The notes beneath the pieces were generated by a model. The model made no database searches. It saw only the letters and a program-made list of their open reading frames with translations, and was not told the origin of the DNA. From Flaccisagitta enflata (taxonomy: Eukaryota; Chaetognatha; Sagittoidea; Aphragmophora), in contig OZ231126.1 of NCBI GenBank assembly GCA_965153355.1, forward strand, positions 27,590,001 to 27,654,000: a stretch of 64,000 nt of DNA, written 5' to 3'. The number at the start of each line of letters is the position of its first letter. The stretch's first letter is position 1. The position numbers were made by a program, and so were the translations under genes. Positions 10,651-20,274 of the stretch are shown here, piece after piece.

Positions 10651-11880
10651 GTTCTCTGACGATTTTCTTTGACGATTGCAGTTCTGTATATAATTGAGTT
10701 CAAAGGGTTTGCAGATGGGGAAGGAAATCAAAGGGGCTGCCAGTCGCCCAAGGGCAATATGTGGTCAGCGTTACCCGTTGCTCTGCTTTGCATGATTGTA
10801 AGTTGGAATAAGAGGAAGCAGGGCAGCGGCCCTAAAGGGAACAATGTCCTGTACAACACGGGGGGACTTTTGTTTGTTCATTTGTTCATCCGTCCATCTG
10901 AGCGTCCCCCCCCGGCCCTCTCAGGCCTGAAATCTGCCCTTTCAGGCCCTGAATCTGTGAGGGCAGGTTTATGACTGGAGAGGACAGACTTCAAGCTTGA
11001 TAGGGCTGATTACAGGTCTGAGAGGGCTGGGGGGGGGGGGATGGAGGAACAAACGGATGGATGAACGAACAAATGAATAAAACTCACCCTGCGTTCTACA
11101 GGACTAAGCCCTCTTCGGGGCCACTGCCGAAAAAAGAGAAAACAGGTCGCCCAAGGGCAATATGTGGTCAGCGATACCCGTTGCCCTGCTGTGCATGATT
11201 GTAAATTTGAGTGAGGGGAGGCAGGGCAGCGGCCCCGAAGGGGACGAAGTCCTGTAGAACACAGGGGGACTTTCGTTCGTCCGTTCGTTCGTCCGTCCAT
11301 TTGGGCTGAATTTAGGTCTAAGAGGGCTGATGTAAGGCCAGAAAGCCAGTTGGGGGCTTGAATGGGCTGACTTGAGGCTTGAAAGAGCTGGATTAAGGCT
11401 TGGAAGGCCATAGAGAACTGACTTGAGGATCAAATAGCTGATTTGAGGCTTGAGAGGCCTGATTTGAGGCTTGAGAGGCCTAATTTGAGGCAAGAGGTTG
11501 GATTTGAGGCCTAAGAGGCCAGATTTGAGGCTTGAGAGGCCAGATTTGAGGCCTGAGAGGCCAGATAAAAGGCCTGAGAGGCTATATTTGAGGCCTAAGA
11601 GGCCAAATTTGAGGCCTAAGAGGCTAGATTCGAGGCCTGAGAGGCCAGATTGTAGCCTGAGAGGTCTGGTTTGAGGCCTGAGAGCCAGATTTGAGGTTGA
11701 GAGGCCTGATTTGAGGTCCTGAGAGCCAGATTTGAGGCTCAGGGGTGAGGGAGGTCTCACGCACGTGCACAGATGCCTGACAGAGCGACGAGCGAAAGTC
11801 TGTGTTCTACAGAGACTTCGTCCCCTTCGGGGCCGCTGCCCAAAAAGAAAATATGGGGAAATTATAACTTCCCAAATCAT
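10651..11880. mobile_element. Family C hairpin/minisatellite complex
   Basis: Several family C terminal modules lie here. Each has TCGCCCAAGGGCAATATG, then GGTCAGCG, CCCGTTGC and GGGCAGCGGCCCCGAAGGGG. These end in GTCCTGTAGAACAC and a run of TTCGTTCGTCCG. They occur in direct and inverted orientation (10740, 11100, 11140, 11220, 11810) around cores of degenerate AGGCCTGAGAGGCCAGATTTG units. Frames of 100-260 codons rich in Gly/Leu/Ser/Lys that cross these cores are repeat translations. Confidence 0.65.
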
Positions 11881-12236
11881 AATAGTCCGATTTGAGGTCT
11901 CAGATGCCTGATTTGAGGTCTCAGATGCCTGATTAGAGGTCTCAGATGCCTGATTAGAGGTCTCAGATGCCTGATTTGAGGTCTCAGATGCCTGATTTGA
12001 GGTCTCAGATGCCTGATTTGAGGTCTCAGATGCCTGATTTGAGGTCTCAGATGCCTGATTTGAGGTCTCAGATGCCTGATTTGAGGTCTCAGATGCCTGA
12101 TTTGAGGTCTCAGATGCCTGATTTGAGGTCTCAGATGCCTGATTTGAGGTCTCAGATGCCTGATTTGAGGTCTCAGATGCCTGATTTGAGGTCTCAGATG
12201 CCTGATTTGAGGTCTCAGATGCCTGATTCTGGGTCT
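11881..12236 (+). repeat. 21-bp satellite, near-perfect
   Basis: About 16 copies of a 21-bp unit containing CAGATGCCTGATTTGAG. Most are identical, and the first three carry TTAGAG. Because 21 is a multiple of three, the array is open in one frame as a 7-residue repeat (MPDLRSQ). There is no start context or flanking coding sequence to suggest that it is translated. Confidence 0.93.
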
Positions 12237-12725
12237 AATTCAGGGCTCGAGGCCTGATTATGGGCTGGGAAGGTTTGATCTGGGTCTGATAGGCCTACTT
12301 TGAGGTATAGAAGGCGTGATTTTGGGTTTGAAAGGCGTTTTGGGGTCTGAAAAGGCCAGATTTGGATCTGAGAGGACTGAATTAGGTATTGATAGGCCTG
12401 AATTTGGTATTGATTGGCCTGATTTGAGGTCTAGATGGCCTGATCTGGGTTCCAGCAGGCCTGATTTGGGGTATGTCAAGGCCTGATTTTAGATCTGAAA
12501 GGCCTGATTGGGGTTCTGAGAGGCCTGATTGGGGTTCTAAAGGGCCTAATTTAAGGTCTGGAAAGCCTAATTTGGGGTCTGAAAGGCCTGATTGAGGTTC
12601 TGAGAGGCCTAGATTGAGGTCTGGAAGGCCTGATTTGGGATCTGATAGGCCTGATTTGGGGTCTGAAAGGCCTGATTTTGGGTCTGAAAGGCCTGATTTG
12701 TGGTCTGAAAGGCCTAATTCAAGGC
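12237..12725 (+). repeat. Diverged AGGCCTGATTTGGGGTCTGA minisatellite
   Basis: About 20 degenerate copies of a 20-22-bp unit, homologous to the adjacent 21-bp satellite but older. The neighbouring near-perfect array looks like a local re-amplification of one of these variants. Confidence 0.85.
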
Positions 12726-13929
12726 TCAGGAGGCCATGTATTGTATCTGACGACTGTCTCTGACAACTGTTTCCAACGATTGTCTTCAACGATTGCTTGA
12801 GCTGGCGTTAGGTCTTTTCTCTCTTGGCATTTACCGTTTGATTTTGCCTCTGGCGTTAGGTTTTGTCTTAGGCGTCGGTTCCTTTTCTTTGGCGCCGGGT
12901 CATTGACTATGGCATTGGGACTAGCGATTTGTTTCCGAATCTGCAGTTTTGGGCGTGTTAAAACTGCTTTCTCCCGGTCTTTTGTTGGGAGACAGGAATA
13001 ACAACGATATCGCCAAGATGCATTGATTAAAGATTTTATAAAAGAGTTTTTTGAATTATGTCGCCTAACGAATATTTGTTTTTCCTTTATAAAAGTGAAA
13101 TTTGATTTATTTAGTCGTTCGAAAACAGGTTGATTCAACACTTATAACACTTTTAGCTGTAATCACTGAGGGAATCGGGGCAAAACTACAAAAACGTCAT
13201 GATGGCGCCTTTTGTATTCACGCAAGCTATCAGATGATACATCAATCAAAGTTATGAATCAATGTGCTGGACTCTAGGGAGGGGGGAAGAGGGGGGTGGC
13301 TACAGTTTTCGTTCTAATTCACTCAAATCTATAGATTGAAGTGATTGGAAATTGGAAAAAGAGAGAAGTTAAGCATGGTTGCCTTCAACTTTTGGAAATT
13401 CTGAAAGATATCAGAGCATCGATGTAAGATAGTAGATCATTTTCAAGGACCTAAATTTTGTTCTGATCTGGAAAATGGATGCTAAGTGCACTCGCTTCTC
13501 GCCTCTCTCCAGTCTCTAGCTCGTTTGCTTTTAATCTTGGCCCACGGGGAGTTGTTTTCCACATTTCGACGCTTTCTTGTTGATACAGCCCCTCTTTAGC
13601 TTTCATCTCGTATACATAGTTCCTGATTCTGTTACTAATTAGATTTCCTCTCCTCCTACTCCACCAACCCGTTATGAACATCACAATTTTAGTAACGCCG
13701 AATTTTGAATCGAATCGATGGGGTGATTGAGGTTTTTAGCGCATGCTCAAACATATGACAAATGAATAGGAAAATATCTTTTTTGTCACCGACGGAGTTT
13801 ACAAATCACAATAACACGCGCGACTAAGACGCATGAGAAATTCTTGATAACCCCCTCCCCTCTTTACAATCGTTCTCTCTCACGCCCCCTCTTAGCACAC
13901 ACTCGCGCAACTACTTTTTTCAGAGGTGA
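12726..13929. other. No convincing gene
   Basis: Mostly unique sequence. A 140-codon minus-strand frame (12719-13141) partly overlaps the minisatellite and has no recognisable domain or splice context. Near 13780, TTTTTGTCACCGACGG resembles a degraded family A terminus. Confidence 0.4.
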
Positions 13930-14012
13930 ATTTTTAATGTTTTTAATGTTTTTAATGTTTTTAATGTTTTTAATGTTTTTAATGTTTTTAATGTTTTTAA
14001 TGTTTTTTTATT
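13930..14012 (+). repeat. TTTTTAATG nonanucleotide repeat
   Basis: About nine perfect copies of a 9-bp unit, giving a Met-Phe-Leu repeat in one frame. This is a simple tandem expansion. Confidence 0.93.
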
Positions 14013-14657
14013 CATCCTTCTTTTTGGTTGGCTTTCTAAATTTCTAGATTCCTAATATCTCACTGCCCAATATCTCACTCCTATATTTTGAGGTTGCTAT
14101 TCTATTTTTGAAATTTGCCCTCCTAGCCAAAAAATCAGCTTTTCTAGGCCTTCAATACACTCGCTTAGGTAATTTACTATGAACTTCATAAGGTATTAGC
14201 TCAGATTAAATTACTCTTCCATTTCAAATAATCACTTGATCTTTGAGCAGGGCACTGGGTGTTACTAACCATGTGCAATCCTAAGATGAATGATGCATCA
14301 TAGTATTCATAGTAATCTTACTCTGGCCTGGATCAATCGTCTGCAGTTTACTACCCTACATCTGTACATATAACGCGGCCCTCTGTTCTACGATCTGATC
14401 GGCGGATTTACATTTCCTTCTCCGTATCCATTTCCTCTCTCTCTCCATCTCACATCGACGGAGCTTGATTTATTTAACGCCTCTCGTTGGGGTGTCTTCC
14501 CCCCTCTGCCGATTCACTCTCTCTTTGAATTTCTACTCTTTTGATTCCTGTGAAGATTTTTGTGTGTCTGACGCATCGGAAAATACGTTTATATACAATC
14601 GTATCTGTATCGGGGAGAGACTCGAGTCGAAAGACGCCAAATTTGGAAAGTGAAAGT

Positions 14658-14710
14658 GCCAACTGAGAAAAGAAGAAATGTTTGTCATCTTGCTTACTTT
14701 CTCAGTTGGC
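14658..14710 (+). other. Hairpin with perfect 13-bp stem (miRNA-like?)
   Basis: GCCAACTGAGAAA (14658-14670) is exactly complementary to TTTCTCAGTTGGC (14698-14710). The 27-base interval pairs further with a few mismatches (AAG with CTT, AA with TT), leaving a small apical loop. The size resembles a short pre-miRNA, although pairing below the stem base is poor. No homologous copy was noticed elsewhere in the window, unlike the transposon hairpins. Confidence 0.3.
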
Positions 14711-14749
14711 GACCTCCAGGGGTCTCGCGTCCCATTCAAATTAAGTCCC

Positions 14750-14751
<2 letters not shown>

Positions 14752-14780
<29 letters not shown>

Positions 14781-14806
14781 TGTGTGTGTGTGTGAGAGAG
14801 TGAGTT
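14752..14806 (+). repeat. (AG)n(TG)n microsatellite
   Basis: A compound dinucleotide run of GAGAGA followed by GTGTGT. Confidence 0.9.
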
Positions 14807-16039
14807 GACTTTCCCTTTCAAGGTCACCCTAGGGAAACAATTTCGTTCTTCAAACTGAGAAAAAGAGGTGTAATAGGTGAGGGTGGAGAAGGCAAGGGTG
14901 GTATGTAGGGGGAGGAATTGTAAACGATCTTAACTCTCAAGCAATTTCTGATTAGAAGATTAAGTACCTACACAATACACAGGCATTCTGAGAAGACCGG
15001 GCCTAGGGACTAATTTTCTCGCTTTGCGAAACAGCTGAATCTTGTCTTGGATTGAAATTGTTTTTATTTCCCTAAGAAATAGTTTTCATAAACATTTGTG
15101 TTTTGTAAGTTTTTGATTCGCCGAATTCCTCCAGCGTCCAATAAATTTGAACCAGGAATGATGAGATAGCGCATGTGATGAAGAGAGGAACGTTGTGTAG
15201 GCGCTGCTGCATTTCTGTAAACAAGAAAAGAATAGTTGTAACGGTCACCCATTGGCCGCGATAATTTCTCTTTACAATCAGCTTTCGCTTTAGCGGGTAT
15301 TAAGGGACTAAAAAAAAATTCAGATTTTGGTCTAATCTGACTTCAGCGGATAATTCTGTTTCGGTTGGCCCTTGTATAAGATATTTCCCATTCTTTTATT
15401 TCGTTAGAACGGGGTTCTTCTGTATTCAGCGTTCATTCTGTTGGCACACTGACGGATCATCTAATGACCAGACTAACCTTTCTCAGTAAGAATCTCAGAC
15501 TGGAGGCTCTTTAATGTCGTGACAGTTTTTATCTGGTCTTTCCTTTGTCGGGCATTTTCTTTTCTTTTCTAAACCCAGAAAAAATATTTTCGCCTGATTG
15601 CTTTTTTTCAATTCCCAACGTAAGGATAGATGTTTTTGTCTCTCGATGCGCGTTGCGTTGTCTTTTTTACTGATGGGAATAATTCAATTAAAGAATTCAA
15701 CTCGCCTTTATTTTTTATTTTTCTTCAATTCAGTTTATTTTGAGAGCGAAAAATTTTATGATTTTCTGTGACATTACTCTTACCGACGCGCAAGTGGGAA
15801 GGTTCAGATCAAGAATGGCGTTTTTCTTTGCTTTTTATTTCTTACATCAATGGAGTATATCCGATTCCTTAAAATGCAATTATTAAAAGGAAAATTTTAA
15901 AGTCAACATTCATCAGATATACAAACAATTCTCGCCACGAAATTATGCTTGGCGCTCTGTGCTCGCTCTTTGGTGATTTGACCTTATAAAGTCGGGGTCT
16001 TTTTTTCTTATATTTAATTTGATATAAAAGGTCGGATCG
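14807..16039. other. No gene; possible pogo-like terminus
   Basis: A/T-rich sequence without a supported exon. At 15290-15310, AGCGGGTATTAAGGGACTAA resembles the end of the pogo-like element at 29.4 kb (ACGGATATTAAGGGACTAAT). The other end was not located. Confidence 0.35.
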
Positions 16040-17905
16040 AATTAGTTAAAGATGTCTCATGTAGGGTAGCGAGGGGTGGGAGGGGTGGGGGGAGGGTGGT
16101 GGGACAAACTCGCCCCACATAAAATTGACCCTATTATTTAACCTAGCATGAATTTGTCTCCCCCTGGTTTCCCTCAGTTCACCTACGGGTCTACCTCTTG
16201 GTCCCCCTGGGTCCACCCCTAGGTTCTTTTTTATATTTTAAAATATGATAAAATTGCTAGTTTGCAAAAAGTACAAAAATCTCATTTACATATTGCAGTC
16301 TCAATACCTTTAAGTTCAAAGGATTTCATAATTCAAGAAACCAAAAAGGGTGGTGGTGGGGGAGGGTGGTGGTTCAAACTGAAAGTGTTTATAAAATACA
16401 CGACTATTATTTAAGATAAAATGAAAATGTCTACCCCTCGGTCTACCCCTCGGTCAATCTACGGGTCTACCACTGGGTCTACCACTGGGTCTACCCCTCG
16501 GTTCTTTTTTATACTTCAAAAATTTGATAAAATTGCTAATTTACAAAAAGTACAAAAATCTCATTTACATATTGCAGTTTCAATACCTTTAAGTTCAAGG
16601 AATTTTATGATTCAAAAAACAAAAATGGGTGGTGGTGGGGGAGGGTGGTGGTTCAAACTGAAAATGCACAGCTATCATTTAATTTACAGCCTAGAGAAAA
16701 GAAACATTTTGCAGATATATATATAGACATTTTTCCCATAGCAAGTAAAATATTTCATTCGTGGTAAAACAAAACCTTTTACCTTAAGCAAGTTAAAATT
16801 TGCCTAACCCCAACACAGGCCATGTTTTTAAATAACATTTTCAGCCTAAACCTAACACAACCCAGCACAAACTAATACAACCCTTAACCTAGCTAATACA
16901 GCCTCAACCTAAATAGCATTTCTATTTCATTATTGTTTGCTTTAAATAAGCATTGCCTAACACAACACAGCTATAACACAAATAACTGTATAACTAAGTC
17001 ACCTAACCTAAGCTAACACTCCCATAGCAACGCCAGAAGCTCAGCACCTAAGCCGACCAAACACAACTAACGCTGGCTTATGTTTTGAGTCCTTAATATT
17101 AAACCTTGTGGGAACTTGCTAAACGAGCCTAACCGCTGCGAAGGCGGCGTCCATTTTCTGGAATTATTAATACAAGTTGTTATGCAAAAATTTATATTTA
17201 AATTAAAGTTGAAGTTGTATTTTTTTTGACAAAAGTTAGAAAGCCCGTTGCAAATATTGGGGTGGAACAGGAATTTGTGTTAGTTTTAAGGATCAAGGAT
17301 GTATTAGAGAGATTTCAAATTAGGAGTTGTATTGGGTTTAGTGACACAGTAGGAATAGCGCTGGATATAAATGTTAAGGTGCAGGTTAGGGACTGTGTTG
17401 GGTTTAGGGCCATGGATTGTGTTGGGTTTGGGGTTAGGGTTTGTATTAGGTTTAGGAGTTAGGGGGTTGTGTTGGGTTTAGTGTTTTTTAAAACAAGTTA
17501 GAGGTAGTTGTAATGTGAGATTAGGTCCAAGAGGGTTGTGTTGGGTTTAGGGTTAGGGGTTGTATTGGGTTTAGGGTTAAGGGTTGAGTTGGATTTAGGG
17601 TAAGGGGTTGTGTTGGGTTTAGGGCTAAGGGTTGCGTTAGATTTAGGGTTAGGGGTTGTGTTAGGTTTAAGGTTAAGGGCTTTATCAAGTTAAAAGCTCA
17701 AACACCTCTTTTACTGATACTACACACCCTTCACACCACCCCTCACCCCACCCTACCCCTAGACCCCACGCTTTACCCTCCCACACCTGGCACACCTCAC
17801 CCCTCGCTACCCCTACATAATTTCAAACCACCCTTCACTTTTTGACCACCCCTAGCTACCCCTCACTACCCCTCACTTCCCCTCATGAGACATCTATAAC
17901 TAATT
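16040..17905. mobile_element. Foldback element with G-rich and C-rich minisatellite arms
   Basis: The left terminus AATTAGTTAAAGATGTCTCATG matches the reverse complement of the right terminus near 17884-17905. Inside the left end is GGGTAGCGAGGGGTGGG; inside the right end is its complement type, CTACCCCTCACTACCCC. The interior has a 290-bp direct duplication (16205-16390 and 16495-16680, each with GGTGGTGGGGGAGGGTGG). It also has CCTAACACAACCC-type sequence facing an inverted GTGTTGGGTTTAGGGTTAGG minisatellite at 17260-17690. No coding potential is supported. Confidence 0.7.
17260..17690 (+). repeat. About 23-bp TTGGGTTTAGGGTTAGGGG minisatellite
   Basis: Degenerate tandem copies of TGTGTTGGGTTTAGGGTTAGG. 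The unit contains TTTAGGG and TTAGGG words, but with a period of about 23 bp it is not a telomere array. A short Val/Gly/Phe-rich open frame across it is an artefact. Confidence 0.8.
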
Positions 17906-18563
17906 TTAGCCAAAAGGTCTTTGAGCTTGCCTCTAACCATCATCATGCGCAGCGTTTTTACGCCCGATTTCGGTTTTGGAAGAGCTGCTCAAAAGAAAAT
18001 AAGCACCTGTTTATTTAACTGCAAACCGAATGAAAAAAAAAAAAAAAGAATTCCCTTATGGAACTGATTCGCTGTTAAGTAAGAAGAAATCCCTACAAAG
18101 AGCAGAAAGAGGGGCTGGTCGATTTACGACATGGCGTACTAACCAAGAACCTAACGGGCTTAAAATAGTTCTTTACTCTCTTCAAGGGGCCTCCGTCTAG
18201 TTTTCATCATAAGATATATATTTTACATCAACCTAACTTGAAAGACTTAAAAAAAAAACTCTTGTGTCATTCGTCCCGCGAAGACTACATTCACCGGCCT
18301 GGTGACATATATAGTTTATCTGGTCTTTCATTCGTTTTAACACTCAAATATTAATAGTGTCCGTTGTATCGCGTACTTTCGGTTATTTGACTGTAGGGTG
18401 TGCTGGTTAATGATTGCTGGTCGGTTAGCCTGTCTGCATTTGCGCAAGAACGACCGCGCGTGGCCTAACACGCCACTGGTTTTGTTTGGAGTTGCTAGTT
18501 GAGGAAATTCCAGATATACTGTAATGTTTACAATTGAGCCCATACCTTTGCACTGGCTCTACA
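17906..18563. other. No feature identified
   Basis: Unique sequence upstream of the small membrane-protein ORF. It contains a poly-A run near 18033-18047 and no supported exon. It could include the promoter of the downstream gene. Confidence 0.3.
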
Positions 18564-18938
18564 ATGAACCTGAAGACGTCGACATTAAACATTTTTGGTT
18601 GCTTCATTATCTGTTGGATACTTTTCACTATGGTCCTGTTGGAAATCTTCGACCGGGCTGCCATGAATCGTTATTTTCCATTTCAAAGTAAAAATGCCCA
18701 ATTGCACCTTGCAAGGGATCAGACGGAAGAAACCGACGAAGAAACAGAAACGGAAGACGTCTTTAATGAAGAACGGGACCAATCCTTAGTAAAACAGAAA
18801 ACGGAACTAGCTGCCATCATTGGCCGGATTCGGGAAAATGCAAATGAATTCACGATCTTTAAGGGCGATGTTTCGGCAGCTGATCGGAAAACTTTGGAGT
18901 TCATTGTTACTTTGCACTGCATAAGATACAACGTTTAA
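18564..18938 (+). CDS. Putative small single-pass membrane protein (124 aa), unknown
   Basis: The frame starts at ATG 18564 and ends in TAA at 18936-18938. Residues 8-27 (LNIFGCFIICWILFTMVLLE) form one hydrophobic segment preceded by a lysine, giving a type II or signal-anchor topology. An acidic Glu/Thr/Asp-rich stretch follows (residues about 53-72), then a charged, probably helical region. The G+C content and mixed codon choice differ from the surrounding repeats. This resembles the N-terminus of Golgi type II enzymes, but no catalytic domain follows, so it may be a first exon, a retrocopy fragment or a genuine small protein. I do not recognise the family. An upstream in-frame extension of ten codons lacks an ATG. 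Confidence 0.45.
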   Translation: MNLKTSTLNIFGCFIICWILFTMVLLEIFDRAAMNRYFPFQSKNAQLHLARDQTEETDEETETEDVFNEERDQSLVKQKTELAAIIGRIRENANEFTIFKGDVSAADRKTLEFIVTLHCIRYNV

Positions 18939-19217
18939 ACCTAATGTGGTTCTCTGGTCTTTCCTGATACACTTTCGCCAATTCTTTCTCCGCGAAGTCC
19001 TGCGTCGGGGTCAAAGAGTGAGGTTGGAAATGTCCGGGTCAGATTGGAGGACCGATAGACAGGGGTGGGGGGGAATAAAATCAAAGGATTTGGAAATGGG
19101 GAAGCGAATCAAAGGGTGGAAAAACAGTAATAGTCGCAAAAGCGTCAGATGGTCAGCGGTACCCGTGCCCTGCCCAAGTAGGTTGCGAATTTGTGATTGA
19201 GGCTGGGGGAAAGAGCC

Positions 19218-20186
19218 GGGCAGCGGCCCCGAAGGGGTCGATGACCCATGCTTTCACAAATATGAGGAATTTTCTCCTGCTTCTAGCAATTGGGAATGGG
19301 ACCTTAGGGCTGGCATTTTGGATGGGGATTTGGGCCTTGAGACTGGGATTTGGGCCCCGAGTAAAGGATTTGGATCTTGAGGTTGGGTTTTTGGCCTCGA
19401 GGCTTTGATTTGGGCCTCAAACTGGGATTTGGGCCTTGAGGCTAGGATTTGGGTCTCAAGGATGGGATTTTGGCCTCAAGAATGGGATTTGGGCCTCAAG
19501 GATAGGATTAGGACCTTGAGGCTGGGATATTCGGGTGTGTCAATATGTAAAATGTCTTTTAATCTAACCATCAATATTAGAGAATAAAAATAAATAATTT
19601 TTAAGATCTTTAGTATTTTTATTTTTTCAAATTTCATCTATCTTCGGTTTTTTTCAAAACCCTTATTCAGCCCTTAATTTGTATATTGCTGTGGTGTTGA
19701 TTACATGCAAGAATGATTGGTTATAGGATAATGAAGTTGAAATGCTTTGCAATTTTGATTTTGATTCCAATTGCAAACAGAATGAAAAAATCATTTTCTT
19801 TATAGAAATTTAAAAAATAAAGAAAAAAATATATTCTCAAAGAGTTCATCGACTTTATTTACACCAAAACTGAGTGCAGTCACTCAAAGTATATATATTT
19901 TTGTTAATATTCAATCGCGCTAAAAAAACGGAAGATACATGAATTTTGAAAAAATAAAGATGGTAAAGGTCTTAGAATTCATTTCTCTACATTCCCTAAA
20001 GTCGATGATCAGATCAAACGAACTTTTGCATATTGACACACCCGACTGGGATATAGGCCTCAAGACTGGGATTTAGGCCTCCAAGTAGGATTTGGGTTGG
20101 CGGGGGGGGGGGACGGAGAAGGAGAAGGAGAAAATTCCCCATGTGTGTGAAAGCATAGGTCATCGACCCCTTCGGGGCCGCTGCCC
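19218..20186. mobile_element. Family C element with TIRs and GGGCCTTGAGG minisatellite
   Basis: The left terminus GGGCAGCGGCCCCGAAGGGG continues TCGATGACCCATGCTTTCACA. It is matched at the right end by its reverse complement, ending CTGCCC at 20186. The core is a GGGATTTGGGCCTTGAGGCT-type minisatellite interrupted by a smaller MITE (19531-20045). Upstream of the left terminus, 19127-19217 carries the outer module GGTCAGCGGTACCCGTGCC also seen in other copies. Confidence 0.7.
19531..20045. mobile_element. MITE with TCGGGTGTGTCAATATG termini inserted in family C
   Basis: The 515-bp A/T-rich element has terminal inverted repeats TCGGGTGTGTCAATATG and its exact complement. CTGGGATAT flanks it on both sides (19522-19530 and 20046-20054). 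A 9-bp duplication would fit Mutator-like transposition. The host minisatellite itself contains CTGGGATTT, so part of the match could be pre-existing. Confidence 0.75.
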
Positions 20187-20274
20187 AAAAAGGAAATTCA
20201 AATAGATTTTGCACTTTTAGCAGAATTACTATATAAGAAATAGTAATAGTGCAATTTAATGACGGCCTTCTTAG

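Noticed and set aside
11104-11880. 258-codon minus-strand frame rich in Gly/Leu/Ser
   Set aside because: It follows a degenerate 21-bp minisatellite whose period keeps the frame open; no domain or start context.
12719-13141. 140-codon minus-strand frame
   Set aside because: It overlaps a minisatellite at one end, contains no recognised motif, and lacks splice support.
17260-17690. Interstitial telomere array
   Set aside because: TTAGGG words occur only inside a 23-bp unit and are not tandem hexamers.
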